Positions 1 through 8,500 of a stretch of DNA of 64,000 bases are shown here, in pieces. The notes below the pieces were generated by a model. That model made no database searches. It was not told the origin of the DNA and saw nothing but the letters and a program-made list of their open reading frames with translations. This DNA is from Bacteroidales bacterium (lineage in GTDB: Bacteria > Bacteroidota > Bacteroidia > Bacteroidales > UBA932). The first letter of the stretch is position 1; each line of letters starts with the position of its first letter. The translations under genes were made by a program, and so were the position numbers. The stretch is taken from positions 1-64,000 of the forward strand of contig JAFYYW010000023.1 of assembly GCA_017548985.1 (NCBI GenBank), read 5' to 3'.

Positions 1-32
1 CGTATCCGAGCGGCGGCGGTGCCGTAATAAAA

Positions 33-137
33 ATGTCGCGAAAATGTGTATCTTCGCGACATCATCGTAAACCGATAACAGGACTATGATGTCCTATCTA
101 CTTATTGTTCAATATCGGTAAACCTATTTCAGGACTA
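33..137. repeat. Hairpin and imperfect direct repeat at window edge
   Basis: Positions 33-42 and 53-62 form a perfect 10-bp inverted repeat (ATGTCGCGAA / TTCGCGACAT). Positions 67-86 and 118-137 are an imperfect 20-nt direct repeat that starts GTAAACC and ends CAGGACTA. A box TATCTTCG, close to the Bacteroidota -7 consensus, lies in the hairpin loop and right arm (49-56), but no gene on the right is placed to use it. The segment lies downstream of the leftward gene that ends at 146. Its function is unknown; a transcript end is possible. Confidence 0.35.
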
Positions 138-145
138 GACAATTG

Positions 146-457
146 CTACTTAATTCCTCGATTGGCTTCTTCGAGGAAAGCGGCTAGTTCGGCGTTCTGC
201 CGGATATTCTCCCGGAAGCGTCCTCCGAAACGCTCCGCAAAGGACTCTGCTGTCAGGCCCTTGTAGAAATCGTCGGGCAAGTCGGTACGGACGACCCCGC
301 CGCCGTTGTTGCTGGCGGCCCAGCCCGGGGTGATGACGTCCTCCAGCAGGTAAGGGCCTTCGTCCGAGAAACACAGGGTTAATCTCGCATACTCGAAACG
401 CTCTTCGTCTCTATGGTCTGCAAGGAAAATGGCTTTATGCAGGTGTTGTTTTTTCAT
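146..457 (-). CDS. Small hypothetical protein (103 aa)
   Basis: I do not recognise a family. The product is a soluble acidic protein without signal peptide or membrane segment. It has a glycine/asparagine patch (SNNGGG) near its middle and a helical, charged C-terminus. I chose the ATG at 457 (MKKQHLHK...). A GTG at 481 would give an eight-residue longer protein that overlaps the stop of the upstream gene as GTGA, so translational coupling from that start is possible. It is probably co-transcribed with the membrane protein at 478-849. It is a real gene by its codon pattern and tight packing, but its role is open. Confidence 0.6.
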   Translation of the reverse strand: MKKQHLHKAIFLADHRDEERFEYARLTLCFSDEGPYLLEDVITPGWAASNNGGGVVRTDLPDDFYKGLTAESFAERFGGRFRENIRQNAELAAFLEEANRGIK

Positions 458-477
458 GGCTGAGGAATCTCGCGCTG

Positions 478-849
478 TCACGCAAATATAGCAAAAACCG
501 GAAAACTGTAAGTAAAGCAGATTCTGCTTTCCTTACCGGTGAGATAGTGGAACATCTTCTGCCCGGTTTTTGTGTTCTTAAAGTGGCCATAGTTGATTTT
601 GCCAAGGCTCATACCGCTGGTTCTGATCAGATGGTTCAATATGCCCTCTGGCAATTCGGTGATGGAAATATCATCAACAGGAATAAGTTGCGACTTGCCG
701 ATGTACGTGCTCAACAGGATCTGGTCGTTCTCGTTGACTGAGATGCACTTGGGCCAATAGGCCAGCATTACACCCACCACGACAAAGAAAGTGACAGCGA
801 TAATAACGACAGTAACTATCATAGCAGTACGAGGCGATTTAAGAGCCAT
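478..849 (-). CDS. Membrane-anchored PH-like domain protein (123 aa)
   Basis: One long hydrophobic helix (about residues 9-31) is followed by a roughly 85-residue beta-rich domain. The order of strands resembles small bacterial PH-like domains of the bPH type: a strand pair around ILLSTYIG, a 'proline-valine-asp-asp-ile' turn, then a GKINYGHF strand and a FKNTKTGQK turn. The family assignment is by eye and tentative. I chose the ATG at 849 because the longer reading frame starts inside the likely promoter box at 880-887. Known PH-like membrane proteins of this kind have no fixed function. The gene at 146-457 follows directly. Confidence 0.6.
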   Translation of the reverse strand: MALKSPRTAMIVTVVIIAVTFFVVVGVMLAYWPKCISVNENDQILLSTYIGKSQLIPVDDISITELPEGILNHLIRTSGMSLGKINYGHFKNTKTGQKMFHYLTGKESRICFTYSFPVFAIFA

Positions 850-879
850 TGTATAGTGTAAATTCCGATTTGTCTGACA

Positions 880-887
880 CAAAGATA
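880..887 (-). promoter_or_regulatory. Bacteroidota -7 box (TATCTTTG) for the leftward pair
   Basis: On the minus strand positions 887-880 read TATCTTTG, a full match to TAnnTTTG. The start codon at 849 lies about 30 nt downstream. I see no good TTTG -33 element at the usual 19-21 nt. The 883-1093 stretch holds nothing else I can name. Confidence 0.5.
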
Positions 888-1093
888 GGAAATCTCCACA
901 AAGCAGCTGTGCTCTATTGTCAATGCGACTTATAAGCGACCGTTTTGTAGAAGTCGCTGATTTACAGTATCTTGAGCAATAGTGGGTGGTCTATATTTCC
1001 TTGTATCTTAAACCAAGCGCTTGACAATTAGCTACTTACGAAAAACGCCAAGGTAACGCGCCAAGTGTTGCCCTTTTTCTAAATACACGGCTT

Positions 1094-1759
1094 CTAGACA
1101 CGTATGCCGTAATTAGGGCATCGTTTCACCCAGGTCTGCCTTTCTGACTTGGAAACGCGTTGGAATATCTCCAAATAGATTATTTCTTCTTGCTTATAGT
1201 CTTTGCCGCGGGTACATACACAGACCATATAATCTTTCGACAGGACAACCAGCTTTCCGTGCCCGTGATATGAACAATACCACGAGGGAATGACGATTGT
1301 GTTTACTGTAGCGTCATATTCGAAAAAATCCGTCTCATGGCTACCTTGATCTTCCCCATAAAAATCGAAAAAAGTCACTTGCTGTCCATCATCAGAAAAA
1401 AGCATATAATTCGGGGTGGTCTCATTTCTGGCTGAAGAAATCACGTTGCCATCGGTAACCAACACAAACTCCTTAACCACTTCCTTATCCAAATTGAGCT
1501 GGTATAAAGCGATAGTCTTCCATCCTTGTCCGCTCACTGTATTAATGACAGTAGATTCAGGAATATTGTTATGTGCGACAGGTATCAGATACTGGTAATT
1601 GGATTGAGTGGTTGTGTATTCCAAATCAAAATATGGCAGAAGCGATTTCAACGGTGGGACCGGTCCTGGATCCGGCTCAGACTTAGAGCAGGAAGACAGA
1701 GCTGACTGCATAATCAGCGAACACAAAAGAGCTAAAACAGTGTATAACCGTGTTCTCAT
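1094..1759 (-). CDS. Hypothetical lipoprotein (221 aa)
   Basis: The N-terminus is a type II signal peptide with lipobox LSSC and the lipidated cysteine at residue 24, followed by the acidic, proline-rich linker typical of Bacteroidota surface lipoproteins. The rest is beta-rich and I do not recognise a domain. It is transcribed alone: the next leftward gene starts 245 nt downstream, behind its own promoter box. A TATATTTG box on the minus strand at 1856-1863 could drive it. It is likely exported to the outer membrane; the function is unknown. Confidence 0.7.
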   Translation of the reverse strand: MRTRLYTVLALLCSLIMQSALSSCSKSEPDPGPVPPLKSLLPYFDLEYTTTQSNYQYLIPVAHNNIPESTVINTVSGQGWKTIALYQLNLDKEVVKEFVLVTDGNVISSARNETTPNYMLFSDDGQQVTFFDFYGEDQGSHETDFFEYDATVNTIVIPSWYCSYHGHGKLVVLSKDYMVCVCTRGKDYKQEEIIYLEIFQRVSKSERQTWVKRCPNYGIRV

Positions 1760-1855
1760 TGTTATAAAATTTAAATTATGAATAACACTCTAATTATTAA
1801 ATCCACAAAAACAAAAATCTTGCATATGATAATGGGAAAAAAACTTTATCTGTCA

Positions 1856-1863
1856 CAAATATA
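1856..1863 (-). promoter_or_regulatory. Possible -7 box (TATATTTG) for the leftward lipoprotein gene
   Basis: The minus strand reads TATATTTG, a match to TAnnTTTG, about 95 nt upstream of the start at 1759. No convincing -33 element is present. The DNA here is AT-rich, so a chance match is possible. Confidence 0.3.
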
Positions 1864-1906
1864 GTAAATATCAACAAAGCCTTTATTGTCAATTTGACCA
1901 CAAACC

Positions 1907-2006
1907 AACCTGAATTCTTACAATTCAGGTTTGATTCATTGTCGAAACGTAGAAAAACAGGTTGAAATCAACCTTAAATCATACAAAACGAGGTTGAAAT
2001 AAACCT
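1907..2006. repeat. Three AACCT/AGGTT palindromes in the intergenic region
   Basis: A 10-bp perfect inverted repeat (AACCTGAATT, 5-nt loop, AATTCAGGTT) spans 1907-1931. It is followed by AGGTTGAAATCAACCT at 1959-1974 and the near copy AGGTTGAAATAAACCT at 1991-2006, exactly 32 nt apart. The shared half-site AGGTT suggests either a multi-site operator or a repeat remnant. They lie between the leftward lipoprotein gene and the rightward adhesin operon, about 330 nt upstream of the latter's promoter. The rest of 1760-2258 contains no gene I can support. Confidence 0.45.
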
Positions 2007-2130
2007 AAACTCATAAGATTAATAGAGGTAATAATCGTATCTTTGAGGTACGCACGCTTGAAAAGTGACGTATTTGCGACCAAATAAAAAACACTCTGAG
2101 GAAATGCTTGAGAATGAGTAGGGTTTTATC

Positions 2131-2157
2131 TTGGGGTCGAATCCCAACCGAATCACC
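2131..2157 (+). other. tRNA 3'-end-like fragment (T-arm look-alike)
   Basis: TTGGG (2131-2135), loop GTCGAAT and CCCAA (2143-2147) form a perfect 5-bp stem with a 7-nt loop close to the TTCGAAT of a T-arm. It is followed by a further 7 nt and 'ACC'. No matching 5' acceptor strand, D-arm or anticodon arm is present upstream, so this is not a tRNA gene. It could be the scar of an integration into a tRNA 3' end, or chance. Confidence 0.25.
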
Positions 2158-2168
2158 TGAAACAACTC

Positions 2169-2203
2169 AAACCGCCTCAGAGAAGCCTCCGGGGCGGTTT
2201 TTT
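2169..2203 (+). terminator. Rho-independent terminator
   Basis: AACCGCC (2170-2176) pairs with GGCGGTT (2193-2199), and a run of six T follows. The inner bases can extend the stem (GAG/CTC). No complete gene precedes it on the plus strand; the T-arm-like fragment just upstream is the only candidate client. Confidence 0.6.
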
Positions 2204-2258
2204 GATTGACAAAAAGAGGTTCTCTGAATATCCCGGATGGTAACGTGGAAAAAAAGAT

Positions 2259-2357
2259 ATGAGACGATTTCGCTGGGTTTTGGCTGTATTGCTGATGATG
2301 GGCGGCGGTGCCGGGTTTGGACAATACGCCGGAAATCAATATTTTTGTGGTTTGTAA
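2259..2357 (+). CDS. Possible 32-aa hydrophobic peptide
   Basis: ATG at 2259 opens a 32-codon frame beginning MRRFRWVLAVLLMM, which looks like a signal peptide or the start of a truncated exported protein, and ends before position 2358. It overlaps the promoter of the downstream operon. It may be a remnant of a lost gene, a leader peptide or a chance frame. I see no family. Confidence 0.2.
   Translation: MRRFRWVLAVLLMMGGGAGFGQYAGNQYFCGL
2316..2347 (+). promoter_or_regulatory. Bacteroidota promoter for the peptide-adhesin operon
   Basis: A TTTG -33 element at 2316-2319 and TATTTTTG (match to TAnnTTTG) at 2340-2347 are separated by exactly 20 nt. This fits the known 19-21-nt spacing of the main Bacteroides promoter. 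The small peptide gene starts at 2379, about 25 nt after the expected start of transcription. This is the best-matching promoter in the window. Confidence 0.75.
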
Positions 2358-2378
2358 CTGAATAAAAAGAAATATCTT

Positions 2379-2516
2379 ATGAGCGACAACGGACAACGTT
2401 ACGAAACCCCTATCGTTGAGATTTGGAAAATGGACATTATGAATGGCCTTCTGCAGGGCAGCATTGAGGCTACCAGGGAAAGTTACGGCAAAGCCGAGGA
2501 AACCACATGGGAATAA
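2379..2516 (+). CDS. 45-aa small peptide gene upstream of the adhesins
   Basis: ATG at 2379 gives a 45-residue acidic peptide starting MSDNGQRYETPIVEIWKMD and ending in TTWE. The pattern 'Y-x-x-P-x-V-x-(I/V)' near the N-terminus followed by a short hydrophobic/Gly/Ser segment (LLQGS) recalls many unannotated 40-60-residue peptides encoded by Bacteroidales next to surface lipoproteins. This is from memory and not a database result. It sits directly after the strong promoter and 15 nt before the adhesin gene, so it is the first gene of that transcript. It has no signal peptide. Its role is unknown; a precursor or regulatory peptide is conceivable. Confidence 0.6.
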   Translation: MSDNGQRYETPIVEIWKMDIMNGLLQGSIEATRESYGKAEETTWE

Positions 2517-2531
2517 TAATCCGGACAAGAC

Positions 2532-5500
2532 ATGAATACAAAACATCTATTCAGATTATTAGCCGTCACTTCCTTCATGGCCTTGCTCTCCTGCTCCAAG
2601 GTTGAAGAGACTCAGGTACTGGACGAGAATCCGGGCGTTGTAGAGAATCCTTCGGCGGAGAAGGTGTACTCATTCAGCATAAGAGCGTCAAAGTCCGCGG
2701 CCGAGCCTGGCTCCAGGGCGCTTTCGCTTGACGGCAAGGTCCTCAATGCCTTATGGGTGGAAGGTGAGGAGGTCACGGCATACAACGAGACCAAAGGCGC
2801 GGCCCTCGAAGGGTCACTCGTGGCCCAGACCAGCGGCGGGAGCACCACCCTGAAAGGCAACCTCACCGGAACTGTCGCCCCTGGAGACGCTCTCACCTTG
2901 AAGTTCCTCAGTCCTAGCTATGAGACCCAGGACGGCACTCTCACGGGTGGTGCCACAAGCATCGATAAGGTGTGCGACTACGCGACGGCCTCCGTTACCG
3001 TGGACGGAGTGGACGCAGACAACAATGTCACCATCAAGGGGGAGGCCAGTTTCACCAACCATCAGGCCATAGTGAAGTTCACCCTCTTCCAGGAGGACGG
3101 CACCACTGTTGTCCCGGCCAACCCTCTCAAGGTAATGGTGGGTGACGTGACATACACCGTGACTCCGGCATCCCCCACAAACGAGCTGTTCGTGGCCGTT
3201 CCGGCAGTCGCCGGAAATAAAATAATATTGATCGCAATCACGGATGACGACGAGTTCACCTTCGTGAACAACAGCGCCACCTTCGAGAGCGGCAAGTATT
3301 ACGCCATCACCGTGAAGATGACGGACTGGACCATCGTGTTCAACGAGACCGAGCTGAACGATGCCGTCGCGGCGGGCAAGACCAAGATCCGGCTGGGGTG
3401 CGACATCCCTCTCCAGAATTATTTCCTCGTCGCCGACAGCAAGAACATAAAGCTCGACCTGAACGGCAATACGCTGAGCCGCAGCCTGACTGCCGCGGAT
3501 GTCAACGGCCACGTCATCGAGATTTACTCCGGAGCCACCCTCACCGTGATTGACAGCGGCGGCAGCAACACCCGGAGCGGTGACGGCGGCGGCAAGCTCA
3601 GCGGAGGCTGGGCCAACAACGGCGGCGGAATCTGCAACTACGGCACGCTCAAATTCGAGGGCGGAACCATCACCGGCTGCAAGGCCACAAATGGCGGAGG
3701 CATTTTTAACGGCGGCATCCTCACTGTGGGTCAAGCCTCCATCACCGGCTGCCAGGCGACAAATGGCGGAGGCATATATCTGAAAAACGGAAGCCAATCC
3801 GCTCTCTCCGGCGCCACCATCAGCGACAACACCGCATCCGATGCCGGCGGCATATATGTTGAAAATACGAGTGAGACCAGCTTGGCGGATTGCGTGGTCA
3901 CAGGGAACAAATCCGCCGACCACGGCGGAGGCGGCATCGTGAATTACGGAACAGTGAGTCTCAACGGCTCCACCATCACCGGCAACACCTGCCATACGAA
4001 CGGTGGCGGCATCTGGGACAACGGTACCCTCAATGTTCAAGGAGCGGTCACTGTCAAGGACAATTCAGGAGACGACATTTATGTGAAGTCAGGAAAGGTC
4101 ATCTCACTCTCCGGAGCGCTTACCGGAGGAGAGGGAAGCATCGGTATCAATATGCAAAATGCAGGAACTTTCACTAATCGTTACAGCGTCTCCGGCACCG
4201 GGACCAATCCTTTCTTCTCCAACCATCCCGTCAACAGAGTCACGGAAGGCGGCGGGGAATGCAAGATGTCGTACGGCTATTATGAGTGCTCCTGGGACGA
4301 CGCTTCTGGGAAGGTGACGCGTACCGCCAAGGTGATTCCCGCGGCAACCGCCGTCGATAACCTCTGCAGCTCCAAATACTCCAGTGGCGGTGACCTGTGG
4401 GGCAATTCCTATTGGTTCGTGGTTGACGGCACAGCCACTATCCCCAATGGCATCCAAGCCAGGAACGATGTCAACCTCATCCTATGCGACGGGGCGCAAC
4501 TCACCCTCAATAAAGGACTTGTGGTGAACAGCGGCGCGACGCTCCGCATCTTCAGCCAGTCTTTCGGAGATAACATGGGAAAACTCACTTCCTTGAACTC
4601 CGAGGTTGACTGCGCCGGCATAGGAGGCAGCGTCGGGAACAATACCGGTACCATCATTATCCATGGCGGAATAATCGCCGCCAAGGGAGGCAAAGGCGGA
4701 GGTGCCGGAATAGGTGGCGCCGATTATAAGGCCAGCGGCGATATCACCATCTTCGACGGCTCCATTCATGCTATCAGTTGTGACACATATGATGAGAACG
4801 CCTCCGGAGCCGCCATAGGTGGCGGGCAGGACGGTCGTGTCACCAGCATCACCATCTACGGAGGATCCATCACAGCCGACGGCCAAGGCTCAGCGGCCGG
4901 AATCGGATCCGGCGCCCGGGCTTCTCAGGGTGGCACCATCACAATCAAAGGCGGATCCATCAACGCTACCGGTGGTAACAGGCACGAAATGAGAGGTGGT
5001 GGCGCCGGTATAGGCACAGGAGGAGACGGCGCGTACAATGCGATGGGAGCAGTCGGAGGCAGCATCACCATAAGCGGAGGCACTATCGTGGCGCACGGCG
5101 GTGATGGAGATGGTTACTGGGGATATTCTCCCGGCGGCGGCGCCGGCATCGGTACCGGCGGAAGGACGGCCGGCTGGGCTGACGGAGCAGTCATCACCAT
5201 CACCGGAGGAAACATTGACACGCAGGGAGGAATCAACGAGGGCGACACTGACGACGACGGAGCGGGAATCGGAGGCGGTCACCTCTGCCCCGGAGGCAAT
5301 GTGGTCATTTCCGGCGGTGTGATCAAGGCCAAGGCCGGAGCCCAGAAAGCGGCGGCCATAGGTGCCGGTGACGAATGTCAGGAGCAGCAAGGCTCGCTTA
5401 CCCTCAATCACATGAAAGTAAGCCTGGGTTCAGGCAATACCTACACCCCGGTCATCAGCATCATGCGTACGACTTATTGCCGCGAGATCAGCGTCCTCGT

Positions 5501-5567
5501 GGAACCCTGCGACCATTCCAGTGTCAATAACAACGTCTGCGACTGGTGCTCGTATATGATCCCCTAG
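2532..5567 (+). CDS. Fimbrillin-like/beta-helix surface lipoprotein (1011 aa)
   Basis: The signal peptide ends in LLSC with the lipidated Cys21. Residues of about 45-270 resemble a fimbrillin (Mfa-like) domain, from KVYSFSIRASKS to about TVKMTDWTIVF. About 275-560 holds repeats of the form GGGIxNxGTL...GGTIxG, six 'GGGI/GGI' units, as in right-handed beta-helix adhesins. About 600-970 is a second glycine-rich repeat region with GAGIGGG and GGSIxxxGG units. The C-terminus has a CDHS...CDWC motif related to the Cys-rich tails seen in other gut surface proteins. I infer a surface adhesin or glycan-interacting protein. The next gene is a close paralogue, with near-identical N-terminal 250 residues, so this pair arose by tandem duplication. 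Confidence 0.85.
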   Translation: MNTKHLFRLLAVTSFMALLSCSKVEETQVLDENPGVVENPSAEKVYSFSIRASKSAAEPGSRALSLDGKVLNALWVEGEEVTAYNETKGAALEGSLVAQTSGGSTTLKGNLTGTVAPGDALTLKFLSPSYETQDGTLTGGATSIDKVCDYATASVTVDGVDADNNVTIKGEASFTNHQAIVKFTLFQEDGTTVVPANPLKVMVGDVTYTVTPASPTNELFVAVPAVAGNKIILIAITDDDEFTFVNNSATFESGKYYAITVKMTDWTIVFNETELNDAVAAGKTKIRLGCDIPLQNYFLVADSKNIKLDLNGNTLSRSLTAADVNGHVIEIYSGATLTVIDSGGSNTRSGDGGGKLSGGWANNGGGICNYGTLKFEGGTITGCKATNGGGIFNGGILTVGQASITGCQATNGGGIYLKNGSQSALSGATISDNTASDAGGIYVENTSETSLADCVVTGNKSADHGGGGIVNYGTVSLNGSTITGNTCHTNGGGIWDNGTLNVQGAVTVKDNSGDDIYVKSGKVISLSGALTGGEGSIGINMQNAGTFTNRYSVSGTGTNPFFSNHPVNRVTEGGGECKMSYGYYECSWDDASGKVTRTAKVIPAATAVDNLCSSKYSSGGDLWGNSYWFVVDGTATIPNGIQARNDVNLILCDGAQLTLNKGLVVNSGATLRIFSQSFGDNMGKLTSLNSEVDCAGIGGSVGNNTGTIIIHGGIIAAKGGKGGGAGIGGADYKASGDITIFDGSIHAISCDTYDENASGAAIGGGQDGRVTSITIYGGSITADGQGSAAGIGSGARASQGGTITIKGGSINATGGNRHEMRGGGAGIGTGGDGAYNAMGAVGGSITISGGTIVAHGGDGDGYWGYSPGGGAGIGTGGRTAGWADGAVITITGGNIDTQGGINEGDTDDDGAGIGGGHLCPGGNVVISGGVIKAKAGAQKAAAIGAGDECQEQQGSLTLNHMKVSLGSGNTYTPVISIMRTTYCREISVLVEPCDHSSVNNNVCDWCSYMIP

Positions 5568-5579
5568 TGATTGGTTGAG

Positions 5580-8500
5580 ATGATTGACAAACTCTCCGCC
5601 CGGATTCTGGCCGCCATAACCCTCCTCGCCCTGTTCTCCTGCACCAAGGTTGAAGAGATTCAGGACGAGGGGCAGGGCGCCCCTGGGCAGCCGGCGGCGG
5701 AGAAGGTGTACTCATTCAACATAAGCGCGTCCAAGTCCGCGGCTGAGCCTGGCTCCAGGGCGCTTTCGCTTGACGGCAAGGTCCTCAATGCCCTATGGGC
5801 GGAAGGTGAGGAGGTCACGGCCTACAACGAGACCAAAGGCGCGGCCCTCGAAGGGTCACTCGTAGCCCAGACCAGCGGTGCGAACACCACGCTGAAGGGC
5901 GATCTCACCGGCACGATTGCCGCTAACGATATCCTCACGCTCAAGTTCCTGAGCCCCGCATATGGCACCCAGGACGGCACTCTCACCGGCAATGCCACCA
6001 GCATCGACAAGGTGTGCGACTACGCCACGGCCACCGTGACTGTGGATGCGGTGGAAACTGGCAAAAACGTGATTATCAAGGAGCCCTCGGCCAGCTTCAC
6101 CAATCGGCAGGCAATCGTGAAGTTCACCCTATTCCAGGAGGACGGCACCACGGTTGTCCCCGCCAACCCTCTCAATGTGGTGGTGGGTGACGTGACATAC
6201 ACCGTGACACCGGCATCACCCACAAACGAGCTTTTCGTGGCCGTGCCTGCGATCCAAGGAAAGAAAATCATGCTGACCGCCAGCACGGAAGGCGATGAGT
6301 ACTACTATGTTAAGAACAGCGCCACTTTCGAGATCGGCAAGTATTACTCAATCACCGTGAAGATGACGGACTGGACCATCGTGTTCAACGAGACTGAGCT
6401 GAAAGACACCGTCGCCGCTGGAAGGACCAAGATACGGCTGGGCAGCGACATTCCCCTGACATCCTGCTTCCATATAGGCGAAAGCGTCGACCAGACTGTC
6501 ACGGTTGACTTGAACGGCAAGACACTCAGCCGCAACCTGGCTTCCGCCGATATCAACGGGCATGTAATCGAAGTCCACTCGAAAGGAACCCTTACAATTA
6601 TCGACAACGACGGAGACGGCAAGATCAGCGGAGGCCGCGCCAACAACGGCGGAGGCATCTGCAACTACGGCACGCTTTACTTCGAGGGCGGGACCATCAC
6701 AGACTGTCTGGCGGCAAACCAGGGCGGAGGCATCAAGAACAATAGCGGTTGTACTGTCCAGATGACCGGCGGTATCATCCTCGGATGCTGGGGGCAGGAC
6801 GGAGGCGGAATATTCAATGCTGAAGGCGGAAGCCTCTTCATTGATGGAGGTGCCATCAGCGGAAACACCTCTGCCGCCGGCGGTGGCGGTGTGGTGAACT
6901 ACGGCGAGGCCTTCCTCTCCGGCATGACCATCAATAACAACGACGCCACGACCAATGGCGGCGGCGTCTGGAACGGAGGCGAGCTTTCTGTTTACAGCGG
7001 CGATATCTCCAATTGCAAGGCCTCGGCGGCTGGCGGCGGCATATTTAATAAAGGCGACCTGAAATACCACGGAGGTGTCATCCAGGAATGCTATGGCACT
7101 GACGGCGGCGGAGTGTACAACGCCGCGGAGGGCAGTTTCTTGAAGAGAGGAGGCAAAATCACCGGCAACACATCAGGTGCTGGAGGCGGGGGCGTGGTGA
7201 ACTATGGAACCGCGTCGCTTTGGGGCTCGGGCGGCTCTATCCGCGACAACCACGCTACGACCCGCGGCGGCGGTGTGTGGAACGGCGGCACACTTGAAGT
7301 GTGGGGAGAATATATCGACAACAATAAGGCTGACATCGAGGGCGGCGGAATTTACCTCAAAGCCGGCTCCACAACGTCATTCAAGGAGGGATACCTAAGC
7401 GGCAACACCTCGGCGAAAGCCGGCGGCATCCACGTGGACGGCACGCTTAATATTGAGGGAACCATCACGGTATCAGACAACAAGAGGGACAACGGCCTTC
7501 CTTCCAACGTCTTCCTGACCACCGGAAAGACCATCAACGTGACAGGCAACCTCTCTGATTCCCGCATCGGAGTCGAGCTTCAAGGCAGGGTGGGAGTCAT
7601 CACTTCCGGCTATCTGGCGCACAATGGCAATACCGGTCATTTCTTTGCCGACCTGTCCCCCTTGACAAGCGTTGAGATAACGGCTTCCGAAGCGACGCTT
7701 ACCCAGAATACCGGAACCCTCTACTACATCGAGCGCGGCTGGAACGGGACCATGGTCACGGAAGAGATAAAAGAACTGACTGAACCCTATGTGATCCTCG
7801 GTTCCTCCGACGGTGTGTTCCACGCCCCGGGCACCACCGGCGCATCCTGGTTCGTGGTTAACCAACAAGGCGTCTCTATCTACCGTTTCGAAGTCGATTC
7901 CGGAACGATCAACCTGCTGGTCTGCGACGGGGCGAGCCTGGAGTGCAATATCCTGCTTCACTCGAACGCCACCTTGAGAATATTCGGACAGCTGGACAAT
8001 ACAGGCTCCCTGAACGCCGTGTCCAGGGATAACGCCGCGATAGGTGGCGGATCCGGAACGATGGGGACACTTATCATCCATGGCCCGTCAATCAAGGCAA
8101 CCGGAGACTCGAATGTGGACAAGCACACACCCGGGATAGGTTCCGGGCCAGTCGTCATCTACGGCGGCACAGTCAACGCTACCGGCTCGAAGAGGGCGGC
8201 GGGCATCGGCGGAGGACAGGATGACCCCGGAGGCACGGTCACCATCTACGGCGGTAATGTGACAGCTGTGGGCGGTGGCAGCGGAGGAGGTTTCGCGGAC
8301 AACGGAGGCGGGGCAGGCATCGGAGGCGGAGTGAACGCCGGCAACGGGGTTATAAACATCTATGGAGGTGTCGTGAACGCCACCGGCAGGAGCAAAGCGG
8401 CCGGCATAGGAGGAGGAGCCTGCGGAACCCAGAGCGGCGCCATCAACATTTATGGCGGCGAGGTCTATGCTACAGGCGGAGAAGACAGTGTCGGAGGATG

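Noticed and set aside
1959..2006. CRISPR-like repeat with 32-nt period
   Set aside because: Only two short palindromes with one interval and no cas genes; too little for an array.
2131..2157. tRNA gene
   Set aside because: Only a T-arm-like hairpin exists; no acceptor partner, D-arm or anticodon arm.
2019..2546. 175-codon minus-strand frame across the intergenic region
   Set aside because: It would cover a terminator, a strong promoter and the small peptide gene, and its product has no recognisable features.
2814..4040. Long minus-strand open frame (408 codons) opposite the first adhesin gene, with similar ones at 6348-7070 and 8088-8858
   Set aside because: They arise from the glycine-codon repeats (GGC/GGA) read backwards; composition is Ala/Gly/Val-rich without domains, and the plus-strand genes are clear.
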